64,000 nt of DNA from contig BCHX01000011.1 of the NCBI GenBank assembly GCA_001599755.1, forward strand, positions 377,171 to 441,170, written 5' to 3'. Source of the stretch: Gliomastix tumulicola. Taxonomy: Eukaryota > Ascomycota > Sordariomycetes > Hypocreales > Bionectriaceae. Below are positions 53,801 through 64,000 of this stretch, piece by piece. The stretch's first letter is position 1; every line of letters starts with the position of its first letter. The notes below the pieces were generated by a model, which was given only the letters and a program-made list of their open reading frames with translations, was not told the DNA's origin and searched no databases. A program made the position numbers and the translations under genes.

Positions 53801-55197
53801 AATTCTACTAATTTCCTAGGGAATTATTTAATTTAAGTTTTACTTTATTTACTATAGTAAAATCTCTAGGTAAATATTCTAGGACTTATAGCTAATTTAT
53901 AAGTAAAACTAATAGAATATATACTAGGGAAAAGATCTTTATTATAGCTAGACTTAAGAAAAATAAAGGAGATAGTTTAAAGTAAAAAGCTAGGCTATTT
54001 ATAAAGCTATTTATAGTAGTAAATTTAATCTATAAACTTTATTTTATACTAAGGGGTTAATTATTTATAGGGTAATTTATAAAGTAGTTTATAGTTATAA
54101 GCTTAGTCTATAAACCTTATCTTTTAATTAATAATAAAGTAATCTTTAATACTACTAGTAAATTAATAAAGGATAATATTAATAAAGAAGTCTTTAATTA
54201 CCTATATTAATAAGGAAAGAGGTAAGTTATTAAATACTTAAATATTTTTCATTAATTTACTACTTTATCTTAGAACTAAATCTATATAAGTAGCTATATT
54301 AGGGTAAGTCTTCTTAAATTTCTTAAATTATTTAAATTATATTAATTTTTATAGTTCTTTTAATTAGATACTCTTTCTATAGTATTAAAACTTAATATAT
54401 TTATATAGTTATTCTTTAATAACTTAGGTAACTATAATAAGCTGAGAACTAGCTAGTGGCCTATTATTTATAATTTTTTTTTAATTAAGTTAAAACTATA
54501 ATTAAAAATCAAAAACTAAAATATAATTACTTAAATTATAATTATATTCTACTCTTTAAATAATAATATTATTACCTTTAGGCTTTTATCTTTAATTTTA
54601 ACTTTTCTTAATAATTAGATTAATTTTAAATGCTATTACTCTAGAGATATCTAGCTAAATATAATTTATTTTAAAATATAAAAGTTAAATTCTTACTAGT
54701 TAAATAAGTTAACTTTATTAATTCTTAATACTTATAATATTTTAAGCTTAAAGTTAATTAACTTAACTATTTTAGATTAATTAAAAGAACTTAAAACTTT
54801 ACTTTAAATAAGACTTTAAATATTATTTTATATAACTATATATATATTAGAGGTAAAAATTAATTAAATTATTAATATTATAAACTTAAAGTTAATATAG
54901 TAAATTAAAGAACATTACTAATTATACTATTTTAAACTTATTAAATAAAACTATTTAAATAATATATTATATGGATTATTTCACTAGTTTTATAAACTAT
55001 ATTCTATTTCTTCTTAATAATTTATAATTAGACTATAGATTACTATTAAATAATTATAATTCATTTAATTATTTCATGGTTATTAGTTTCTAATTATAAT
55101 TTTAATCTAATTAAAGATTAAAATAAATAATAATAATTAGATTTTTAACCACTAATATATAAGTATTTTAATAAGCTTATTTCTTATAGAAATTATA

Positions 55198-55275
55198 ATA
55201 AAATATATATTATAAAATATATATTATAAAATATATATTATAAAATATATATTATAAAATATATATTGTAAAATA
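55198..55275. repeat. 14-bp tandem repeat, about 5 units
   Basis: Unit aaaatatatattat repeated five times with one variation in the last unit (attgta). Confidence 0.8.
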
Positions 55276-58200
55276 TTAGTGTTAAGTTTTTTTAACTTAT
55301 TAATTACTAGTATTTATTTAATTCTATCTACTTTAAATATATTTATTATTTTAATTTTATATATATTTCAGAAAATATAGGTTTTATTAAATAATATCTA
55401 AATAAGTTTATAATAATTAACTTATAAATAACCTAACTTAGTACTTAATTTTAGTTCTCTAAGAAGATATTAATTTCTACTAACTAATATTAAGTATATA
55501 AGGTAGAAAAGAATTATACATATATTATATACACTAATACTACTAAGTTAGCTTAGAAGAAATAGTAAATAAGACTATTATAAATACTTTTACTGAAAGT
55601 ATAATTTTAAATTAATTTTTTAGTGAAAAAAAGAAAGATTATTTTAATTAATCTATTTTACTTATAACCTAGAAGTTTATTATCTTTTTAATAAGTATAT
55701 TATTCAAAGCCTAGCTTTTAAAGCCTATATTAAATTCTACTATCTATTAAGTTTAATTTAGATTATTTTAAAATAAAGCTATATATTAAGAGCATAATGT
55801 CTTACAATATACTATATTAGAAGATAATACTTAATTAGTTTAAGTAGATATTAAGTTATTTAAAGCGTTTACTAGTATTTATTTTAAAATAATCTAGAAT
55901 TAAACCATTAATTTTATATTATAACTATTTAGTTTAACTTAAGATTAAGTTATTATTAAGAAGTAGTAAACTAGTAGTAATCTTATAAGCTATTTTAAAT
56001 AGTTAAAACTTAAGTTATAACTATGAAAATATATAATTAATTAATAATTAAATAGCTCTTTACCCTTAGTATAAGAGAAGAAAAGTAAAAATAAATATAA
56101 CATGTACTAAATTAAGATAAGAGGTAGTAAGAATAGAAGAATAATACATAATAGGGGGTATATATAAAATAAGTGAGCTTAGTAGTTCAGCATAAGGGTA
56201 AAAGAAAATAAAATAAGAAAATATTACTTATTTAATTTATTATAAGTTATTTATTTATTAAAACATTACTTTTTATTATATTACACTTTATATGTACTAC
56301 AATTTACTACTATATATTAAAATTATATTAAAAAGCATAATCTAAGAGTAGTAATAATTAGTTTTCATAAAACTATATATTTAAGTAAGTTAATAAATAC
56401 ATTAACCTATAAAAAGCACATAATAATATACTATATAATCTTATAGTACTATATATTTTAGTATATATACTAACTAAGGCTTATTTCTAATAAATTTATT
56501 AGATAATTATAATTTAAGTAATATTTATTTTTATTATTTATAATTTATAGCTTTTTACGAAGAAAACTAATAACTAGCTTAGAATTATAACTTAAAAAAA
56601 ACAGTTACTATATAATTAAGTTAATTAAAGTTATATTTTACCTTAACTAAATATTATAAGACCTCTTAATAATTTATTAAAAGTATATCTAAAAGGAAAA
56701 AGCTTAATATTATAAAACTAAAGTAGTTTTAAAGAAAAATAGACTAATGGCTTGAAAATACCTTTATTGTTATATCTTTAATATTGTATTTTAATAAGTT
56801 TATTTTATTATTAAGTATTATAATTAGTACCTTTATATCTATATTAGTCTTTATTTTAATAATATAAAGTTAAAATACATTATAAACTAATAATTTTAAA
56901 GATATTATACTTTAATTTTTATATTACTTTAAGAATTAATTAATATAAAGATAATAAAGTTAAAAGAATTACTCTTATGGAAAGTTAATAAGTAGGAAAG
57001 AGCTTAAAGTAAATAAAATAAAGCTTATTTTCTACTTAAAGCTTTTCATAGTAATAAACTTTAAAAATAACAAAGTGAAATATTCTCTTAGTAGTATTAA
57101 GCTTATAAGTACTTTAAATTAAAAGTATAATAAATATTAAGTTTTTTAAAAAAAAAGGTATAACATTCACTATAAAGAATAGTAAAACATATTTACATAT
57201 AGTATAAAGAAGATTTGAAAATTTTTAGGAGAAAGAATAAGTAATAAGAATATTATAATAAAACTATATTTTTTTAAAGGTAAAATAGAATATATTAAAG
57301 AGGTAAATACTTATGCTATATTTATAGCTTCTTATTAAATGCCTTAAATATACATAAGATATATTTAGCATTAAAAGTTTAACTATTAGTGTAATACTTA
57401 TAATAAAATTTAATAATATATTTTATCCTTTTTTTACTATATAAATAGCAGGGTTGGAAAATAATCTAATTATTAATTAATTATTAATTATTTTTCTAAT
57501 TATAATTTAATTATTAATTATTAAAAATAATTATAATTTAATTATTAATTTTTTAAAATAATTTATTTTAAAATAATCTAATTATTAATTAATTATTTTC
57601 TAATAATAATCTAATTATTAATTATAGAAAATAATTATAATTAGATTACTAATTATTTTAAATAATTAGTAATCTAATTATAATTATTTATAATTATTTA
57701 GAAATAAGTATATAAATAATTAAATATATTTACTAGTAATAACTATAATAATATATATATAGTATTTATAGTTAATATTAAGGTCTTTATATAGTATACT
57801 ACTTAGTAAATAATAGTAGCTATTTTAAATAATTAATAATAATTAATTTAAATAGAGAAATTTTTAAGATATTAGTTTTCTCTAATTTATTTAAAAAATA
57901 TAAAATTACTTAATAGCTAAATATCTCACTCTAGTAAGTTTACTTTAATTTTCTAGTAGTTTTTATATATTATATTTATACTATTTTATCTTATAAAAAT
58001 CTTAATANTACTATAGNTAATTTATTTAATTTATAATAATTTATTTAAAACTACTTTTTTNTAAAATACTAGTTTTTTTNTAAATTAATTTNAAAATTAT
58101 AAGTTTACTAANAAACCTTAATTTAGCNCTATTTATTACTCTTTCTAGCTTACTTTAGTACTATTATTTAATATATACTATAAGCTTATATATATAGCTA

Positions 58201-60285
58201 ATATAATACTTATAAAGCTTATAATTCCTTATAAGTAATTAAACTTAATATCTCTATAGAAGGCTAGAAGNATTCTATTAAGTTATTTATTATATAATTA
58301 ATAATATAATTATTATAAATTTATATAAATNTATTATAATTTAATTTCTAATATATTATTTAGTATTATATTATATATATTTTAATATTTCCTAGGAAAT
58401 TATATACTTCCTAGGAAATAGTTAGTATTTAATTATTTTTAAATTAAATATATATATCTTTTAATTCCCTTTATAAAATTAAATAAATCCTCACCTTTAA
58501 CTTATCTTTTATATATTATCTATTTACCTATATTTACTATAGATTCTAATTTTAAACCCTTTATTTTATCTAAATTATTAGAAATTTATTATATTAATAA
58601 TAATAAGATAAATTTAGTTATTTCTTAATAATTAAGCTTTATTTATAATTAACCTAATTATAAATTAATACTTAATACTAATTTAAAGGTTTATATCTTT
58701 AAAGAAGATTTATTTAAGTAATAATTATTACTTATTTAGGAAAATTAAGATTACTTATTATATTATATATATATAATATAAGTTTATTATTTTTTTATTA
58801 ATTATATAAATTATATTTACTAATTATTATTTTTATTAGTTATAGTTAGAAAAGTAAATAGAAAGTTAAAAGTATTTTAACTTCTAACTTAATCTACTAT
58901 TATATATAAAAATACCCTTTAATTATAACTAATTAAATAGTAGAATATACTAAAAAGTATTATAAGTTAATTATTTATTTTTATATTAATTTCTCTTTTT
59001 ATTAATTAATTAATTAATAGATTAAGATATTACTATTAAAAATCCAAATATTTTTAGCCTTAAATTATAGTATAAAAGGTCTTATTAGGAAATATTTATT
59101 ATTTTAACCTTATTTTTAGAGGAAATAGCTATTAATAAAATAATTAATTTTTTTATTAAAAATAACTTCTCTTTTTAAACTATAGGTTTACCTTTTAAGA
59201 ATTACTATACTACTATAATAAGTAAGTTATTTATTTTTATTTTATTATATTAATTTATTAATTAAATAATTTAATTTATAGAAATAACCCCTTAATTAAT
59301 AGGTATAAAATTAAAGATATTTTAATTAATATCTATAAATCTAGCTTAATTAATTTAAGTATTTAATTAGAGGAAAATATAGAGAGTTTAGGGACTTTTT
59401 CCCTTACTTTTAATATATAAACCTTTAATAGTAGGGCTTCCTTTTTAGAAGTAATTATTATCTTTATAGATAATAATTTTAAACTTAATTATAAGCTTAT
59501 TAGTAAGTTTTTTTCCTTATTATATTATTTATTATATTTATTAATTAAATCTAGATTTTAAAAAATTATTTAACTCTTATATAGGGTTATATTTATTTTC
59601 TAAATTTTAGAAAATAATAGCTTCTTATTTTTATTTAACCTTTAAGTATATTTTTAGGTATTTATATAATAACCTTCACTTTTAATCTATTTACTAATTA
59701 ATTTATTATAGTATTATATATAATAATATAGGAAATAATAATACCTTTATAATTACTTTTAAAGAAAGTTATAATAAGGCTATAAAATTACCCTTTAAAA
59801 ATAATATATATTATATAAGTTATATTATTAATTTAGTAGTATAAAATATTATATTTAAATTAAATTTAGATAAAACTATCTTAAATAGTAAGTTATTTTA
59901 TTTTCTAATTATATTATATAAAACTAATTAAATTATAGATATTATTACCTAATTAAGATGTATCTCTATAATAATATATTTTATAATAGAAAATTAGAAG
60001 CTATTAGAAGAAGGAATAACTAAATATTTATCTTCTAATTTATTAACCTTAAAGTAGAAATTTATCCCTTATAGTATATTCTTTCCTTTTTTATTTATTT
60101 ATATTATATTATAATATAAAGCTAACCTTATTTAAATACCCCTACCTATTAGAATTTAACTTACTATATAATAGAGGCTACTTTAGATTTAAGGAAGCCT
60201 TTAGAATATATTTAGTTAAATTTAATAAATTATAAATTTCAAGAAATAAGCTTTAAAGAAGATAAATAGGACTATTTAATTTATT

Positions 60286-60818
60286 AAGTTAATTTAATTA
60301 TATATTATAAAACTTCTATTTATATATTAGTGGCATATGTGGGCGCTAGGTGTTATACTAACTTATACTGTAGACCTATTATTATATAGGCTAAGGCGCT
60401 GGAAATAGCCTAGCCTGGCCCTATAGTGTTAAGGCCCCTATAACTATAGTGGCTAGGCCTCTGTAAAATATTATTGTAGTACCTATTAGTACTAGAGCAT
60501 TGTCTCGCTTGGTCTGACTAAGTGTTTCCGCTTAAACGCTCAGTTAGACCAAGCGAGATAATACTCTAGTACTAATAGGTAGCTACCTCGCCTTATAATA
60601 GCCTGACCTTGTAGAGGTAGACCTTGTAGAGGTAGGCTTAATAGAGGCGGGCAGCCTTAATTAGATTAAGGTAAGCAGCTTGGGCTTATAGGTGCTAGGT
60701 AGTCTAATTAGTTGAAAATTAAAGGTATAGTGATATACTAATTTCCCTCCCTACTAGTGCTTTATATATACTACTAATATATAAATAGAAGTTTTATAAT
60801 ATATAATTAGATTAACTT
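60286..60818. mobile_element. MITE copy 1, RIP-mutated, 8-bp target duplication
   Basis: Flanked by perfect aatttatt (60278-60285, 60819-60826). Inverted ends (aagttaatttaattatat and its complement) correspond to the ends of copy 2 (62674-63187) by C-to-T and G-to-A changes. Contains a 98-bp nested palindrome (60482-60579). 8-bp duplications suggest hAT-type mobilisation; the terminus differs from the hAT around it. Confidence 0.78.
60482..60579. mobile_element. 98-bp palindromic MITE with TA duplication
   Basis: Arms cctattagtactagag ... tctcgcttggtct pair over about 45 bp; mismatches are C/T or G/A. Flanked by TA at 60480-60481 and 60580-60581. Absent from MITE copy 2, where the same spot reads gcagcagcc. 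Type fits Tc1/mariner-derived elements. Confidence 0.75.
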
Positions 60819-62647
60819 AATTTATTTAAAAGCCCTATTTAAAGTCCTTCTAAAGTCTTCTATTTACTTATAGGGTTAATTATATATTACTTTACTAAAT
60901 AGCTTATTATTTATATATATTATATATAAAAACCTAAATAAGCTATAATAGATCTATTTAGGTAAAATTTAATAAAATAAAGAGGTATTTATTTTCTATT
61001 TTATTTTATTTTATTATAATTATATTATTTACTAACTATATTTATAGTTTAAATTTTTTACTAGCTTAAATAAAGCTACTAAAGTAGGATTTATTAAATT
61101 AAAGAAATATTTCCCTCGGAAATTAACTATTAATAATATAGGGAAATATTATACTTATTTAATAAGTATAATATTAGACCCTTATTATAAGCTTTATTAT
61201 TTTCAAGATAGTAATTTTCTAACCTATTTTAAGGGTATAAATACTATTATCTTTAAATATTTTAAAGTTAAATATAAATTATAAGTGGTTTTATTTTATA
61301 TTTAAATTATATATTATTTATTAATTTTTTACTAGTATTAAAGATCTTAATAGAAGTAGGGAATTAATTTCCCCTTCTATTAATCCTATTAATAATTTAG
61401 TAGATAAATTAGCTAATTCTAAATTATCTAATAAGGATAATATTTATATAAGTAATATTCTAATTAAGAAGGAATATACTACTTATTTAGCTAAATTTAA
61501 GCTTCTAAAAGAAGTAAATTTATTATTTTATAATTAAATTATTTATATAATTTACTAATATCTACTAGACTAATCCTTTAGATTATTAAAAGTCTAATTC
61601 TACTTAATTTCCTAATCTAGCTCTTTTAGCTAGATATTATCTTACTATTCTAGTAACCTCTACTTTAATTAAAAGCAGCTTTTCTATTTCTAGTAATATT
61701 TTAACTAAATCTAGAAGTGCTTTACTTCCTAATATAGCTAAAATAATATTACTACTAAAGAGTTAGAGAATTATAACTATAGAGGAATTAGAGGCTAAAA
61801 AGGAACAAGTTAAGTAAATAGTGGTGATTTTCTATTATATAGTGGTGGAATTATATTTATTAGGCTATTCCTTATTTAGTAATAATTTAATTTAGTAAAA
61901 CTATATATTTAGATAAATTAGGAAAAAAATTCCTTTTTTAAAAATAGTACTTTTATTTTAATTATTATAAATTAAACTTTCTATAAAAAAATAACTTAAT
62001 ATAAAATATAACCTTATTATAACTTTATATATAATATTATATTTAAGTTATCTTATTAGGCCTACTATAGAAGCTAAAATAATTTATTTTAGTGAAACTA
62101 TATATTTAAATAAATTAGAAAATAATAAGCTTATTTTAGTTATATTTAATTAAATATAAATATAAATAATTTATCTATATTTTTACTATATTAAGGGCTT
62201 TATAATCTATATTCGTAAAATAAAACTCTATTATTATTATTTAATTAGAAATAAAAATAATAAAATTTAAATAACTTTATTAAAATAATTAGTAAATAAT
62301 TATAATTTAATTAGTAATTATTTTTAATAATTAAAAATTAGATTATTAATTATTTTAAATAATTAAAAATAATTAATAATTAGAAACTAATTATTTTCTA
62401 AATTAAAAATTAAATTATAATTATAATTAATAATTAATAATTATAAAATAATTAAAATAATTATAATTATTTTCTAACCCTACTAGGTATTAAAATATAT
62501 TTAATAATAATTTTTAAAGAACTTTAACTTTATTAGTTCCGCTTAAGTTTTATAAAAAGCTTTTATTAAGTTTTATTACTAGTTTCTTAAAACTTTAAGT
62601 AATTAATAATTTATAATATTTAAATAATTTTAATTTATATAACTACT

Positions 62648-63329
62648 TAATTTACTAAGAGCTTAAAATATAAGAGTTGATCTAATCGCATATTGTAAAA
62701 CTTCTATTCGCACATTAGTTGCACGTGCGGGCGCTAGGCATTGTACTGACTTGTACCGTGGCCCCGTTATTCTGTGGGCCTAGAGCGCTGGAAATAGCCT
62801 AGCCCGGCCCTACAGCGCTGAGGCCCCTATAACTACAGTGGCTGGGCCTCTATAAATATCATTGCAGCAGCCACCTCGCCTTACAATAGCCCGACCTTGT
62901 AGAGGCAGACCTTGCAGAGGCAGACCTTGTAGAGGCAGGCTTAATAGAGACAGGCTTAATAGAGGCTGCCTGCCTTAATTGATGTAGCCTTAATTGAGTG
63001 CCCTAATTGACCGCCTTAATTGAGGCGGCCTCAATTGAGGTAGGCAGCCTAGGCTTACAGGGGCTAGGTAGTCTAATTAGTTGAAAATCGAAGGTACAGT
63101 GATGTACTAATTTCCCTCCCTGCTAGCGCTTTGCACGTGCCACTAATGTGCGAATAGAAGTTTTACAATGTGCGATTAGATCAACTCAAATATAAAACTT
63201 ATTTAGCTTAATATTAAATTAAGTATATAAAAACTTATAAAGTATTAAAAAATTAATATTAAAATACTTTATATACTTAGCTTAATATTAAGCTAAATAA
63301 GTTTTATATTTTAAGCTCTTAGTAGATTA
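62648..63329. repeat. A+T foldback element split by MITE copy 2
   Basis: The left arm (62648-62673 continuing at 63188-63230) and the right arm (about 63268-63329) pair over roughly 60 bp: taatYtactaagagcttaaa, then atataaaacttatttagctt, then aatatta. The MITE plus one copy of its 8-bp duplication must be removed to restore the left arm, which independently proves the insertion. Confidence 0.75.
62674..63187. mobile_element. MITE copy 2, little mutated, 8-bp target duplication
   Basis: 55-bp terminal inverted repeats (gagttgatctaatcgca... ; 53 of 55 positions equal). Flanked by perfect aaatataa on both sides. The interior carries short tandem repeats: accttgYagaggcag three times (62893-62940), aatagaggc and ccttaattga units (62940-63040). 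No coding capacity. Keeps CpA and TpG unlike its surroundings, so it either arrived after or escaped RIP. Confidence 0.85.
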
Positions 63330-64000
63330 AGAATTACTCTATATATTAAGTAGTAATTATAATTATTATTATATTAAAGAGTTTTAAATTTATTTATTTA
63401 GTTAATTTAATTTTTTTTAGAATTATATAATATTTAATTAGTAATAATTAAATAAAAAATATAAGTTAAATTATAAAAATTATATTATAATATTATATAT
63501 TTATTAAATAAATATATATTAAATTTTTAATTATAAATATTATTATTTATATTAAAGAATATTCTTAATAAGAATTATTAAATTAAGTTTTAAATTATTA
63601 AAGAAATATAAAAATATTACTAATATATAATTTAAATTATAATAAGCTTTATTATAATAAAATATTAATAGTATTTTAATTAAAAATATAAAGAACTTTA
63701 TTTTCATATTAAAGATTAGGTTTATTTTTATTTAAGTATTTTTATTTTATAGTTTAACTTTACTTTAACTTAGGTAATAATAAATAATAAAATAGGATTT
63801 TTAAAATAAAAAATATAAATATATTTATTTATAAGTTTAATACTTAAGATTTAATATAAAATATAAAATATAAGTAGAATTTTAATAAAAATTAAATTTT
63901 CTAGTTAAATATTAATATTTTATTATTATTTATTTTATCTTTATTTTATTATTATAATTAAAAAGAAATTATTTTTAAAAAATAAAATTATACCTAGAAT

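Larger units (their letters stand above)
59100..61764 (+). pseudogene. hAT transposase remains in RIP DNA
   Basis: Readable pieces: GTFSLTFNI, stop, TFNSRASFLEVIIIFIDNNF at 59388-59500 (catalytic-domain region of hAT, W to stop); IGKYYTYLISIILDPYYKLY near 61140-61200; and ARYYLTILVTSTLIKSSFSI, SSNILTKSRSALLPN, IAKIILLLKS at 61629-61764, the hATC dimerisation block (DYL.IP.TS...E..FS...N.L...R..L.P). Many stops, all of TAA/TAG type. Interrupted by the MITE at 60286-60818. A gtaagt at 59221 may be an old intron donor. Confidence 0.68.
57449..62482 (+). mobile_element. RIP-degraded hAT transposon, 5.0 kb
   Basis: Left end cagggttggaaaataatc and the inverted right end tagggttagaaaataatt match at 15 of 18 positions; all three differences are C/T or G/A. 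CAGGGTTGG is a typical hAT terminus. Subterminal DNA at both ends is full of attaatt palindromes. Interior conceptual reading shows a hAT transposase (separate entry). No clear 8-bp target duplication (ataaatag versus ctaggtat). A MITE lies inside at 60286-60818. Confidence 0.7.
50190..64000. repeat. A+T-rich RIP-mutated block
   Basis: From about 50190 to the window end the sequence is almost all A and T, with rare CpA and TpG and abundant TpA and ctag, except in two islands (60329-60760, 62680-63187). The change from balanced DNA is abrupt, within about 50 bp. Known RIP in ascomycetes gives this pattern. The 50190-57448 part holds no element I could read. Isolated N bases lie at 58008-58331. 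Confidence 0.9.

Noticed and set aside
1..64000. CRISPR arrays, rRNA or tRNA genes, telomere repeats, bacterial operons
   Set aside because: Looked for by eye on both strands; no regular spacer arrays, no B-box/cloverleaf sequence I trust, no TTAGGG tandem; gene structure is eukaryotic.

Overview
The window looks like a chromosome piece of a filamentous ascomycete (Pezizomycotina). Genes carry short introns (about 40-90 bp) with GTRNGY donors, CTAAC/CTGAC-like branch sites and AG acceptors. Families typical of these fungi are present: a PCL-type cyclin, a patatin-like phospholipase, a dynamin-like GTPase, a chromodomain protein, a Ulp1-like fold and a Tad1-type LINE with RNase H. There is also a ~14 kb block of extreme A+T whose repeat copies differ by C-to-T and G-to-A transitions, the signature of repeat-induced point mutation (RIP). 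I cannot name the species.

Layout. 1-24 kb is gene-sparse accessory DNA: a micro-exon gene (954-1655), a RING gene (2789-3536), a membrane/acidic ORF with one amber stop (4832-5563), a possible decayed cyclin (6350-7057), a decayed TPR gene (about 8008-8740), a small coiled-coil gene (10337-10690, minus), a PCL-like cyclin (10926-11564), a large patatin-like gene (12305-15698, minus), a coiled-coil gene (15868-16311), a Ulp1-like but probably inactive protein (17678-19216, minus), a structured foldback (19845-20009) and a second micro-exon gene (20876-21423, minus). 24-39 kb is a transposon nest: two short LINE-like elements in series (24068-26307, minus orientation), a broken hAT transposase (about 27660-29520), a broken DDE/integrase-like transposase (about 30639-29500, minus), then a 5.8 kb Tad1-type LINE (31372-37160) and a 1.5 kb relative (37178-38667), both inserted at one target inside a cysteine-motif gene. 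39-49.7 kb holds a small coiled-coil gene, a dynamin-like pseudogene, a PIF1 helicase relic and a chromodomain gene. An assembly gap (49715-49924) precedes the A+T-rich block (about 50200-64000).

Inside the A+T block a hAT element (57449-62482) can still be read by eye, including its C-terminal dimerisation region. Two copies of a MITE with 8-bp target duplications (60286-60818 and 62674-63187) give a before/after comparison of RIP. The mutated copy also carries a 98-bp palindromic element whose TA target exists only in the mutated version.

The strongest leads are: (i) two small genes whose C-terminal parts are built from exons of 12-48 nt; (ii) serial insertion of LINE-family elements into their own target duplications, at two loci; (iii) the MITE pair and the RIP-created TA target; (iv) a nested-hairpin foldback at 19.85-20.01 kb; (v) many amber/ochre/opal stops explained by C-to-T or G-to-A changes in the G+C-normal half, suggesting mild RIP outside the A+T block. 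All family assignments were made by reading motifs; no database search was run.
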